Part shown: in pieces, positions 1-6,974 of the stretch
Position numbering within the stretch: position 1 is the first letter of the stretch
How the letters are laid out: the number at the start of each line of letters is the position of its first letter
Source: Actinomycetes bacterium
GTDB taxonomy: Bacteria; Actinomycetota; Actinomycetes; Actinomycetales; Cellulomonadaceae
Assembly: GCA_023460255.1 (NCBI GenBank)
Contig: JAEWQZ010000313.1
Coordinates: 1-8,988, forward strand
Reading direction: 5' to 3'
DNA: 8,988 bases
The notes under the pieces: generated by a model
Seen by the model: only the letters and a program-made list of their open reading frames with translations
What the model was told of the DNA's origin: nothing
The model's database searches: none
Position numbers and translations under genes: made by a program

Positions 1-1899
1 GACGCTGACGCCCAGGGCCCGGAGCTCGGCCAGGCGACGCAGGCTCTGCTCGAGGTCCAGCATGAGGACGCTCTCGGTGATCTCCAGCTCCAGCGCCGAC
101 GGCGGCAGGCCCACGTCGGCGAGCACCCGGGCGACGAGGTCGACCCAATCGGCGTCGGCCAGCTGCAGCGCCGAGATGTTGACGGCGGCGACCAGGTCCA
201 TGCCCGTCTCGGCACGCCAGCGGACCAGCTCCGTGCACGCGCGGCGCAGCACGTGCTCGCCGAGCGCCCCGATGAGGCCGAGGTCCTCGGCGGCCGGGAT
301 GAACGCCGAGGGCGGGACGTCGCCGACGCCGGGCCGCCGCCAGCGCGCCAGCGCCTCCAGGGCCGTCACGCGCGCGACGTGCACGTTCCCGGACGGCCCG
401 AGCCGGACGACCGGCTGGAAGACGACGGAGATGTCGCCGTTCTCGACCGCCGCCCGCAGCGCGTTGTGGAACTCGAAGACCTCCGTGGCCGTCGTGCCCA
501 GCCCCGCGTCGAACACGGCGACCCGGTCCCGCCCGCTGTCCTTGGCCTGGTACATGGCGACGTCGGCGTCGCGCAACAGCCCCGCGACGTCCCGCTCGCC
601 CGGCGCGCCGACGGCGACCCCGACGGACATCGTCGCGGTGAGTGGCCGCCCGCCGATCGGGACCGGGGCACGCATCGCTGAGCAGACCCGCTCGGCGACG
701 GCCCGTGCCTCCTCCGCGTCGGCGACCTGCGTGCACAGCAGCGCGAACTCGTCGCCGCCCAGGCGGGCAACGGTGTCACCGGACCGCACGACGGTCCCGA
801 GGCGCTGGGCGGCGGCGATGAGCAGTGCGTCGCCGACCTGGTGGCCGAGGGAGTCGTTGACCATCTTGAACCGGTCGACGTCGCAGAACAGGACGGCCAC
901 GAGCGCGCCGGTCCGCCGGGCCTGGGCGAGCGCGACCTCGAGCCGGTCGCCGAACAGGGTGCGGTTGGGCAGCCCGGTCAGCGCGTCGTGGGTCGCCGAG
1001 TGGGCGAGCGCGCGCTGCGCCTCCCGCTGCTCCGTCACGTCGATGACGACGCCGCCCACGCCGAGCAGGCGCTGACCGTCGCGCACGGGGAAGTAGCTGG
1101 ACGTCCAGGTCCGCCGGCCCGCGGAGAGCTCCACGTCCGGGATCGGCCGGCCCGCCACGAGTGCCCGGTGGAGGTTCACGCCGAGCGCCGTCGGCAGCGT
1201 CGACTCGTCCCCGACGGGCCTGCCGACGTGGTCGGCCGCCGGCTGGCCGGACAGCTCGGCGAGGGCCGTGTTCAGCCACCGGGCCCGCAGGTCGAGGTCC
1301 CAGTACCCGAGGCCGACGGGCGTGGCCTCGACGAACGTGTGCAGCGTCGCGAGCGCGCTGTCGCGGTCGGCGACCACCGCCCGGAACGCCATGGCCGCCG
1401 CGTGCACGAACATGCCGATGAAGCCGAGCGCCACGGCCCGCAGGAGCGCCACGGGCAGTGGCCCGTCCGCCGCCTCCAGGGGGACGAGCAGCAGGTAGGC
1501 GACGGGCACCACGACGCCCACGAGGCGCCCGGGACGCGGCGGCAGCACGAGGGGGTACACGCCGACCACGACGAAGTACCACAGGAGGATGTACCCGCTG
1601 CCGTCGTCGCGCAGCGCCATCAGGACGAAGCCGAGGACGATCGCGACGGCGAGGCGGAACAGCACGGCGCCGCGCGAGCGCCAGCCGAGCAGCCCCGCGG
1701 CGCCGACCCCGGCGAGCGCCGCCACCGCGCCCACGAACGCAGGCTGCGCCTGCTCGATCGCGACCACCTGCACGGCGACGCCGTGCGCGGCGAGCGCCAG
1801 CGACGCGAGGGGTTCCAGCGCGCGGAGCCGGGGCGGCACGCCCCGGTCGGGCTGGGCGCCGTCGGCGCCGAAGCCCGGCCTGCCCCCGTCCCCCGACAT
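1..1899 (-). CDS. Membrane-anchored PAS-GGDEF-EAL cyclic-di-GMP turnover protein (3' end cut by window edge)
   Basis: This is a bifunctional diguanylate cyclase/phosphodiesterase type protein. The frame is open from ATG 1899 to base 1 (633 codons) with no stop, so the C-terminus lies outside the window. Domains in order: five or six hydrophobic helices at about residues 28-165; a PAS domain at about 186-292 (TPVGLGYWD, ending VIDVTEQRE); a GGDEF domain starting at DALTGLPNR (305-313); and an EAL domain from about 490. The GGDEF active site is intact (GGDEF, 381-385). Five residues before it is a canonical inhibitory I-site (R372-x-x-D375). The EAL part shows FQPVV (494-498), EALARW (515-520), N574 in VNIS and EITES (606-610). 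It stops just before the expected DDFGTG motif, so phosphodiesterase competence cannot be judged. An in-frame TAG lies four codons upstream, so ATG 1899 is the only ATG start. There is no Shine-Dalgarno sequence. The gene is divergent from the ABC operon. The family call is secure; which of the two activities dominates is unknown. Confidence 0.93.
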   Translation of the reverse strand, partial: MSGDGGRPGFGADGAQPDRGVPPRLRALEPLASLALAAHGVAVQVVAIEQAQPAFVGAVAALAGVGAAGLLGWRSRGAVLFRLAVAIVLGFVLMALRDDGSGYILLWYFVVVGVYPLVLPPRPGRLVGVVVPVAYLLLVPLEAADGPLPVALLRAVALGFIGMFVHAAAMAFRAVVADRDSALATLHTFVEATPVGLGYWDLDLRARWLNTALAELSGQPAADHVGRPVGDESTLPTALGVNLHRALVAGRPIPDVELSAGRRTWTSSYFPVRDGQRLLGVGGVVIDVTEQREAQRALAHSATHDALTGLPNRTLFGDRLEVALAQARRTGALVAVLFCDVDRFKMVNDSLGHQVGDALLIAAAQRLGTVVRSGDTVARLGGDEFALLCTQVADAEEARAVAERVCSAMRAPVPIGGRPLTATMSVGVAVGAPGERDVAGLLRDADVAMYQAKDSGRDRVAVFDAGLGTTATEVFEFHNALRAAVENGDISVVFQPVVRLGPSGNVHVARVTALEALARWRRPGVGDVPPSAFIPAAEDLGLIGALGEHVLRRACTELVRWRAETGMDLVAAVNISALQLADADWVDLVARVLADVGLPPSALELEITESVLMLDLEQSLRRLAELRALGVSV

Positions 1900-1905
1900 G
1901 CATAG

Positions 1906-1911
1906 AGGCTA
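1906..1911 (-). promoter_or_regulatory. Candidate -10 box for a leaderless transcript of the GGDEF-EAL gene
   Basis: On the minus strand, TAGCCT is followed by six bases and then the A of ATG 1899. That is the spacing expected if transcription starts at the start codon itself. The absence of a ribosome binding site fits a leaderless message, which is common in actinobacteria. No convincing -35 is seen. It competes with the motif at 1933-1951 as the promoter of this gene. Confidence 0.3.
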
Positions 1912-1932
1912 GCGGCCACCGTGTTTAACGTC

Positions 1933-1951
1933 GTCGGTGATTCGGGTGAAA
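1933..1951 (-). promoter_or_regulatory. Motif TTTCACCCG-N5-CCGAC upstream of the GGDEF-EAL gene (copy A)
   Basis: Read on the minus strand, this has TTTCACCCG, five variable bases, then CCGAC, ending 33 bases before the ATG. The same pattern is found upstream of the GAF gene at 8713-8731. TTT followed by CCGA about 11 bases later resembles a sigma-28/WhiG promoter (TAAAGTTT-N11-GCCGATAA), but the spacing is one base short and the -10 match is partial. A 5-base inverted repeat (CGGGT/ACCCG) overlaps its upstream end. The function is inferred. Confidence 0.35.
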
Positions 1952-1990
1952 GACCCGGTGGTATCCGGGACCCCGTCGGCGCCGTCGTCC

Positions 1991-2019
1991 TTCCGACGTT
2001 CCGGGGGGCGTGCCACGAT
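1991..2019 (+). promoter_or_regulatory. Weak candidate promoter for the ABC-rlmC operon
   Basis: TTCCGA (1991-1996) and CACGAT (2014-2019) are 17 bases apart. A TG one base before CACGAT gives an extended -10 pattern. Each hexamer matches only three of six consensus bases, so this is a tentative placement. It would give an untranslated leader of roughly 25 bases before GTG 2051. Confidence 0.25.
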
Positions 2020-2040
2020 GGGCTGGCTCCGACGACCCAC

Positions 2041-2046
2041 GAGGTG
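2041..2046 (+). promoter_or_regulatory. Ribosome binding site of the ABC ATPase gene
   Basis: GAGGTG lies four bases before GTG 2051 and complements the 16S rRNA 3' end. It supports the GTG start and marks the first gene of the plus-strand operon. Confidence 0.65.
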
Positions 2047-2050
2047 AGAC

Positions 2051-3007
2051 GTGACGCACGACCCCTCCCCCGGCGACGTCCTCGTCGTCACCGACCTCGT
2101 CCGGCGCTTCGGCGACCTCGTCGCCGTCGACGGCGTGTCCTTCCGGATCGCCCCCGGGGAGACGTACGGCCTGCTCGGACCGAACGGCGCCGGCAAGACG
2201 ACGACCATCTCGATGGTCGCCGGGCTCATCGCCGCCGACGGCGGCACGGCCACTGTCCTGGGTCGGCCGGTCGGGCCCCGCCGCACCGACGTCAAGCGGC
2301 ACATCGGCCTCGTGCCGCAGGACCTGGCGATCTACCCCGAGCTGAGCGCCCGGGAGAACCTCGTGTTCTTCGGCCGGCTCCAGGGCATGAGCGGACGCGA
2401 GCTGGCCGGGCGGGTGGACGAGGTGCTGGAGATCGTGGGCCTCTCGGACCGCGCCAAGGACCCCACCAAGGAGTACTCGGGCGGGATGAAGCGCCGGCTG
2501 AACATCGGCATCGGCCTGCTGCACCGGCCGACCCTGCTCATCCTCGACGAGCCCACGGTGGGCGTCGACCCGCAGTCGCGCAACGCGATCCTGGAGTCGG
2601 TCGAGGCGCTGAGCGTCGAGGGCATGGCCGTGCTGTACACCACGCACTACATGGAGGAGGCCGAGCGCCTCTGCGACCGGATCGCCATCATCGACTCCGG
2701 ACGCATCCAGGCCGAGGGCACCCGGACCGAGCTGATCCGGCTCACCGGTGAGCTCGACCAGGTCCGGCTCACCGGGGCGGGCGACGTCGCCGCCGCCGGG
2801 ACCGCGGTCCGCGCCCTGCCGGCCGTCGAGCACGCCGACGTCGACCGGCACGCGATGCTGCTGGCCGTGCGCGACGCACCGACGGCCGTCGCCGCGATCG
2901 TCACGGCGGCGACGACCGCGGGCATGACGCTGGAGGACGTGGAGATCTCCCGCCCGAACCTCGAGTCGGTCTTCCTGCGGCTCACCGGCAAGGCGCTGCG
3001 GGACTGA
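2051..3007 (+). CDS. ABC transporter ATP-binding protein, DrrA/CcmA type
   Basis: This 318-residue cytoplasmic ATPase powers an ABC-2 exporter. All nucleotide-binding motifs are present: Walker A GPNGAGKT (43-50), Q-loop Gln90, signature YSGGMKRR (142-149), Walker B LLILDEP (162-168), a D-loop near VGVDP (170-174) and the switch His199 (TTHYMEEAERL). After the ATPase core, residues from about 225 form a DUF4162-like tail ending in PNLESVFLRLTG, typical of the DrrA, NatA and YbhF group. It starts with GTG behind a good ribosome binding site. The next gene begins one base after its stop, and two permease genes follow, so ATPase and permeases very likely form one complex. The substrate cannot be read from the sequence. 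Drug, lipid or ion export are all known in this group, so a specific name such as drrA or natA is not justified. Confidence 0.95.
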   Translation: MTHDPSPGDVLVVTDLVRRFGDLVAVDGVSFRIAPGETYGLLGPNGAGKTTTISMVAGLIAADGGTATVLGRPVGPRRTDVKRHIGLVPQDLAIYPELSARENLVFFGRLQGMSGRELAGRVDEVLEIVGLSDRAKDPTKEYSGGMKRRLNIGIGLLHRPTLLILDEPTVGVDPQSRNAILESVEALSVEGMAVLYTTHYMEEAERLCDRIAIIDSGRIQAEGTRTELIRLTGELDQVRLTGAGDVAAAGTAVRALPAVEHADVDRHAMLLAVRDAPTAVAAIVTAATTAGMTLEDVEISRPNLESVFLRLTGKALRD

Positions 3008-3008
3008 C

Positions 3009-4175
3009 ATGCGCCAGCTGCTCGTCATGACCGCCTCGGACCTGCGCCAGCACGTGCGCGACAAGTCCGTCGTCATCTTCGCGGTGCTCGTGCCGCTCGC
3101 CCTGATGTTCGTGTTCGACCTCACCTTCGGCTCGATGGAGGACCTCGAGCTGGACGCGATCGACGTCGCCGTCAGCGCCCCGGCCGACGACGAGCTCGCC
3201 GGGATGCTCGTGAGCACGGTGGCGGGGCTCGACATGCTCGAGGTGCGGCTCACCGAGACCGCGGAGGCCGACGCACGGGCCCGTGTGCGCGACGGCGACG
3301 CGACCCTGGCCGTCGTCGTGCCCGACGACTTCACCGCGACGGTGACCTCCGGGCGCGAGGCCGTGCTCGACGTGGTCGAGGGCGACGCGACGGGGATCGA
3401 GGCGCAGGTCGTCATCACGGTGCTCGACGCCGTGCTGGACCGGATCAACGCCGGCACGCAGGCCGCGGCGGCAGGGGCGTTCGCCGGCCTGCCCGAGGCC
3501 GAGCTGGCGGCCCTCGCGGAGGCCGCGGTGCAGGCCGCCCCGGCGTTCACGACGATCGAGGGCGAGGCCTCGGACGAGCAGCTCAGCTTCGGCGGGAGCC
3601 TCGTGGCGGGCCAGGCCGGGCTGTTCCTCCTGTTCACCGTCGGGTTCGGCGTGCTGGGCCTGCTCACCGAGCGTGAGCAGGGCACGCTCGCCCGGCTGCG
3701 CTCGATGCCGATGCGCCCCGAGCTCGTCGTCGCCGCGAAGGCGCTCACGGCCTACGTGCTCGGGGTCCTGGCGACGACCGTGCTGCTGACCGTCGGTGGG
3801 CTGCTGTTCGGCGTGGGATTCGGGTCGCTGCCCGCCGTCGCCGTCCTCGTGCTGTCGGTCGTCGCCGCGGGTGTCTCGCTCGTCTTCGTCGTCGCGCGCG
3901 CGGCGCGGACGGCCGAGCAGGCCCAGATCGCCCAGTCGATCCTCGCGATGGTGCTCGGCATGTCGGCCGGGGCCTTCTTCCCGATCGTCGCCGGTGGCCT
4001 GCTCGGGCAGGTCCTCGACCTCAACCCGATCGCGGCCTTCATGCGCGGGCTGGGGATCACGGCGGGCGGCGGCGGGCTGGCGGACATCGGCGGGCCGGTC
4101 GCGGTGATGCTCGGCTTCGCCGTCCTGGCGACGCTGGCCTCGCGGCTCATCCCGGACCGGGGGGCGGCCGCATGA
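3009..4175 (+). CDS. ABC-2 type permease, first subunit
   Basis: This is a 388-residue integral membrane subunit of the exporter. A first membrane helix lies at about residues 20-41 (SVVIFAVLVPLALMFVF). A large, acidic, mostly hydrophilic domain of about 150 residues follows, predicted to be outside the membrane. About five more helices lie at roughly 200-222, 240-268, 274-298, 305-330 and 360-382. The motif LLTEREQGTLARLRSMP after helix 2 is typical of ABC2_membrane_3 permeases and is the likely coupling region facing the ATPase. The ATG is one base after the upstream stop, and the 3' end overlaps the next gene by four bases (ATGA), so expression should be coupled. It is clearly different in sequence from the second permease, which suggests a heterodimeric pore. 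Helix limits are estimates. Confidence 0.92.
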   Translation: MRQLLVMTASDLRQHVRDKSVVIFAVLVPLALMFVFDLTFGSMEDLELDAIDVAVSAPADDELAGMLVSTVAGLDMLEVRLTETAEADARARVRDGDATLAVVVPDDFTATVTSGREAVLDVVEGDATGIEAQVVITVLDAVLDRINAGTQAAAAGAFAGLPEAELAALAEAAVQAAPAFTTIEGEASDEQLSFGGSLVAGQAGLFLLFTVGFGVLGLLTEREQGTLARLRSMPMRPELVVAAKALTAYVLGVLATTVLLTVGGLLFGVGFGSLPAVAVLVLSVVAAGVSLVFVVARAARTAEQAQIAQSILAMVLGMSAGAFFPIVAGGLLGQVLDLNPIAAFMRGLGITAGGGGLADIGGPVAVMLGFAVLATLASRLIPDRGAAA

Positions 4176-5332
4176 GGGTCGCGCTGGCGATCACCGCCGT
4201 CGAGCTGAAGCGGTTCCTGGCGGACCGCTCCAACATCTTCTTCGTCTTCATCTTCCCGCTGCTCCTCGTCCTGTTCATCGGCGCCCAGTTCGGGGGTTCC
4301 GGTGGCGGCAGCGTCGCGCTGACGGGCGCCCGCGGTGACCTTGGACGCGACCTCGTCGCCACGCTCGAGGCCGAGGACCTCGGCGTGAGCCGCGTCGGGG
4401 CGAGGGAGGGCCGCGAGCTCGTGGCACGTGGCCGGGCCGACGTCGCGGTGGTGGTGACGGACGAGGCACAGGCCGCCTACCTCGCCGGGGACGACCTCGC
4501 CGTCGAGCTCGTGATGGGCAACCAGGCGCTGTCGCAGGCCACGGGGCAACGGGTGCAGACCGCGCTGGACGCCCTCGCCCTGACCCAGGGGCAGGCGACG
4601 GCGCTGGTCGAGGCCGGGGTGCCGCCGGACGCGGCCCGGGCCGCCCTCGCCACTGCCGGCGGGCTCGTGCAGCCGGCCCGCATCGAGGTCACGAACGTGT
4701 CCGAGATCGCCCAGGAGTTCGCCGGGCTCGGCCAGTTCGACTACGGCGCCGCATCGCAGCTGCTCGTCTTCGTCTTCCTCATCTCGCTGGCCGGCGCGAC
4801 GACGCTCATCCAGTCCCGCCGGCTCGGCGTGACCCGGCGGACGATGGCGGCGCCGGTGTCCACGGGGCAGGCGGTGGCGGGGCAGGCGCTGGGCCGGCTC
4901 GTCATCGCCGTCGTGCAGGGCGGGTACATCGTGGCGACGACGGCGCTCCTCTTCGGCGTGGACTGGGGCAACATCGCCCTCACGCTGCTCGTGCTCGTGG
5001 TGTTCGGCTCGGTCGCCGCCGGCGCGGCGATGGTGATCGGCTCGGTCATCGACAACGACGCCGCGGCGGGCGGCGTCGGCGTGGGGGTCGGCCTGGTGCT
5101 GGGGGCGCTCGGCGGCACGATGTACCCGATCGAGCTGTTCCCCGACGGCCTGCGGACGATCGCCCTCTTCACCCCGCACTCCTGGGCCGCCGAGGCCCTG
5201 GCCGACGTGCAGCGGCACGGGCGCGGGCTCGTCGAGATCCTTCCCGAGCTCGGGGTGCTCGCCGGGTACGCGGCGGTGCTCCTGGCGCTCGGGGCGTGGC
5301 TGCTGCGGCGCAGCCTCGCCCGGGCGATGTGA
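4172..5332 (+). CDS. ABC-2 type permease, second subunit
   Basis: This 386-residue membrane protein has the same plan as the preceding permease: a first helix at about 19-40 (NIFFVFIFPLLLVLFIG), a Gly-rich turn (GGSGGG), an external domain of about 150 residues, then about five helices from residue 196 to the C-terminus. SRRLGVTRRTMAAPVS after helix 2 occupies the place of the EREQGTLARLRSMP coupling segment of its partner. GGTMYPIELFPDGLRTIALFTPHSWA is a conserved ABC-2 feature near the last helices. The start ATG overlaps the upstream stop as ATGA, and its own stop overlaps the GTG of rlmC, so it is coupled on both sides. It probably pairs with the first permease. The substrate is unknown. 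Confidence 0.92.
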   Translation: MRVALAITAVELKRFLADRSNIFFVFIFPLLLVLFIGAQFGGSGGGSVALTGARGDLGRDLVATLEAEDLGVSRVGAREGRELVARGRADVAVVVTDEAQAAYLAGDDLAVELVMGNQALSQATGQRVQTALDALALTQGQATALVEAGVPPDAARAALATAGGLVQPARIEVTNVSEIAQEFAGLGQFDYGAASQLLVFVFLISLAGATTLIQSRRLGVTRRTMAAPVSTGQAVAGQALGRLVIAVVQGGYIVATTALLFGVDWGNIALTLLVLVVFGSVAAGAAMVIGSVIDNDAAAGGVGVGVGLVLGALGGTMYPIELFPDGLRTIALFTPHSWAAEALADVQRHGRGLVEILPELGVLAGYAAVLLALGAWLLRRSLARAM

Positions 5333-6447
5333 CGGTGCGCTGCGACTACCACGACGCGGGGGTGTGCCGCTCGTGCACCTGGCTCACCCGGCCGTACGCC
5401 GATCAGCTCGCCGCGAAGCAGGCGCACGTCGCCGCGCTGCTGCCCGGACCGTCCTGGCTGCCCCCCGTGGCGAGCGCCGAGGAGGGGTATCGCAACAAGG
5501 CGAAGATGGTCGTCGGTGGGACCGCGGACCACCCGGTCCTCGGCATCCTCGACGAGGTCGGTCGCCCGGTGGACCTGCGCGGGTGCCCGCTGCACACGCC
5601 GGGCCTGCGGGCGGCGCTCGCCGTCCTGGCCGGCTTCGTCACGCGGGCGCGCCTGGAGCCGTACGACGTCGGGGCGAGGCGCGGCGAGCTCAAGTACGTG
5701 CTCGCCACCGAGTCGCCCGACGGCGAGCTGATGATGCGCTTCGTGTGCCGGTCCACCGAGCCGCTGGCACGCCTGCGCAAGCACCTGCCGTGGCTCCTGC
5801 GCGCGCTGCCCGGCGTGCGGGTGGTGACCCTGAACGTCCAGCCCCGGCCGGCCGCCGTGCTGGAGGGCGAGCGCGAGGAGGTGCTCACCCGGGACGCGAC
5901 CCTGACGATGCGGGTCGACGGCGTCGAGCTCCTGCTCCGTCCGCAGAGCTTCTTCCAGACGAACACGGCCGTCGCCGCGCAGCTCTACCGCCAGGCGGCC
6001 GCCTGGGTCGACGAGGCCGCGCCGTCGTCCGTGTGGGACCTGTACTGCGGCGTCGGCGGGTTCGCGCTGCGGGTCGCGGACGGCTCGCGCCAGGTGCTGG
6101 GCGTGGAGACGAGCGCCGAGGCCGTCGCGGCCGCCACCGACGCCGCCGCCCGGTCGGGGCGCAGCGGCGTGCGGTTCGTCGTGGGGGACGCCGCGGCCCT
6201 CGCCCGCGCGGCCGGGTCGGTGCCGGACCTCGTGATCGTCAACCCGCCGCGGCGCGGGATCGGCGACCTCGCCGGCTGGCTCGACGCGTCGGGGGTCCGG
6301 AACGTCGTCTACTCGAGCTGCCACGCGGCGTCGCTGGCGCGCGACCTCGCCGCGATGCCGTCGCTGGTCCCCGTCCGCGGGCGGGTGCTCGACATGTTCC
6401 CGCAGACGGCGCACTACGAGACGCTGATGCTCCTCGAGCGTCGCTGA
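5329..6447 (+). CDS. rlmC: 23S rRNA (uracil-5-)-methyltransferase, RlmC (RumB) type
   Basis: This SAM-dependent m5U methyltransferase of 23S rRNA resembles E. coli RlmC (U747) closely along its whole length. With GTG 5329 it is 372 residues, against 375 in E. coli. The four Fe-S cluster cysteines are present (C5, C13, C16, C86). Other hallmarks are GYRNKAKMVV (53-62), RPQSFFQTN, the SAM-binding DLYCGVGGFAL, NPPRRG, the catalytic cysteine C331 in YSSC and the base E364 in HYET. There is no N-terminal TRAM domain, which fits RlmC rather than RlmD. GTG 5296 is an upstream alternative, but 5329 overlaps the permease stop as GTGA and aligns with the E. coli N-terminus; GTG 5335 is also possible. 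In some Gram-positives one enzyme methylates both U747 and U1939, so the exact target here is inferred. The 3' end overlaps the convergent MerR gene. Confidence 0.93.
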   Translation: MTVRCDYHDAGVCRSCTWLTRPYADQLAAKQAHVAALLPGPSWLPPVASAEEGYRNKAKMVVGGTADHPVLGILDEVGRPVDLRGCPLHTPGLRAALAVLAGFVTRARLEPYDVGARRGELKYVLATESPDGELMMRFVCRSTEPLARLRKHLPWLLRALPGVRVVTLNVQPRPAAVLEGEREEVLTRDATLTMRVDGVELLLRPQSFFQTNTAVAAQLYRQAAAWVDEAAPSSVWDLYCGVGGFALRVADGSRQVLGVETSAEAVAAATDAAARSGRSGVRFVVGDAAALARAAGSVPDLVIVNPPRRGIGDLAGWLDASGVRNVVYSSCHAASLARDLAAMPSLVPVRGRVLDMFPQTAHYETLMLLERR

Positions 6448-6974
6448 CCCGTCCGCGACGCCTCGCGGATCCGGCTGACGGCCCCGGGCGGCAGCCGGAG
6501 GAACTCCAGCAGCGCCTGGTGCTCCGCCGGGTCGGCCTGCTCGAACGCGGCGTGCCAGCGCGCCCGCTGGTCGGCGTCCACGCCGACCGCGGCGAGCAGC
6601 GCCGTGAACTGCTCCGCCCGCCGGGTCCCGTCGCCGCCGAGGTAGGCCAGGCTCGCCTGCCGCTGTCGCTCGAGCTCCGCGGCCTGCCGGTCCAGCGCGG
6701 CGAGCCGCTCGGCCAGCGCCGACGCCACGTCGTCCGGACCGTCGAGCAGGCCGCGCACGACGTCGAGCGGCAGCCCGACCTCCCGGAAGTGGCAGACCCG
6801 GGCGAGCCGCTCGACGTCGCCGGCGTCGTAGAGCCGGTAGCCCGCGGCCGAGCGGGCCGAAGGGCGCAGCACGCCGATCCGGTCGTAGTACAGGAGCGTG
6901 CTGCGGGCCAGGCCGAACCGCCGGGCCAGCCGGCCGACGGTCAGCTCGCCGTCCGCCCCGTCGTCTCCCACCAC
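6414..6974 (-). CDS. MerR-family transcriptional regulator
   Basis: This is a DNA-binding regulator of about 186 residues. The N-terminal winged helix-turn-helix is clear: LTVGRLARRFGLARSTLLYYDRIG starts at residue 11, and the wing includes GYRLYD (45-50). A second helical part, DVERLARVCHFREVGLPLDVVRGLL, follows. Then comes a dimerisation coiled coil (ALAERLAALDRQAAELERQRQ) and a short helical tail. There is one cysteine and no cysteine cluster, so it is not a metal-sensing CueR or MerR type. It also lacks an obvious large ligand-binding domain. The start is GTG 6974 or GTG 6971, both inside the SRPBCC gene, which ends at 6941, so translation is coupled. No good ribosome binding site is seen. 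The stop (TAG, 6414-6416) lies inside the rlmC coding end. It probably controls the upstream SRPBCC gene and itself; the ligand is unknown. Confidence 0.9.
   Translation of the reverse strand: MVGDDGADGELTVGRLARRFGLARSTLLYYDRIGVLRPSARSAAGYRLYDAGDVERLARVCHFREVGLPLDVVRGLLDGPDDVASALAERLAALDRQAAELERQRQASLAYLGGDGTRRAEQFTALLAAVGVDADQRARWHAAFEQADPAEHQALLEFLRLPPGAVSRIREASRTGQRRSRSISVS

Noticed and set aside
62..1905. Plus-strand open frames opposite the GGDEF-EAL gene
   Set aside because: The minus-strand frame has clear PAS, GGDEF and EAL motifs throughout; the plus-strand translations have none.
1912..1928. TAAA (minus strand) followed by CCGCTAG as a sigma-28 promoter
   Set aside because: The spacing is only about eight bases, far short of the about 15 needed; the TTTCACCCG-N5-CCGAC motif further upstream is a better candidate.
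1925..3748. A 607-codon minus-strand frame opposite the ABC genes
   Set aside because: It is antisense to well-supported ABC ATPase and permease genes, has low-complexity Ser/Arg/Ala composition and no domain, so it is a shadow of GC-rich coding sequence.
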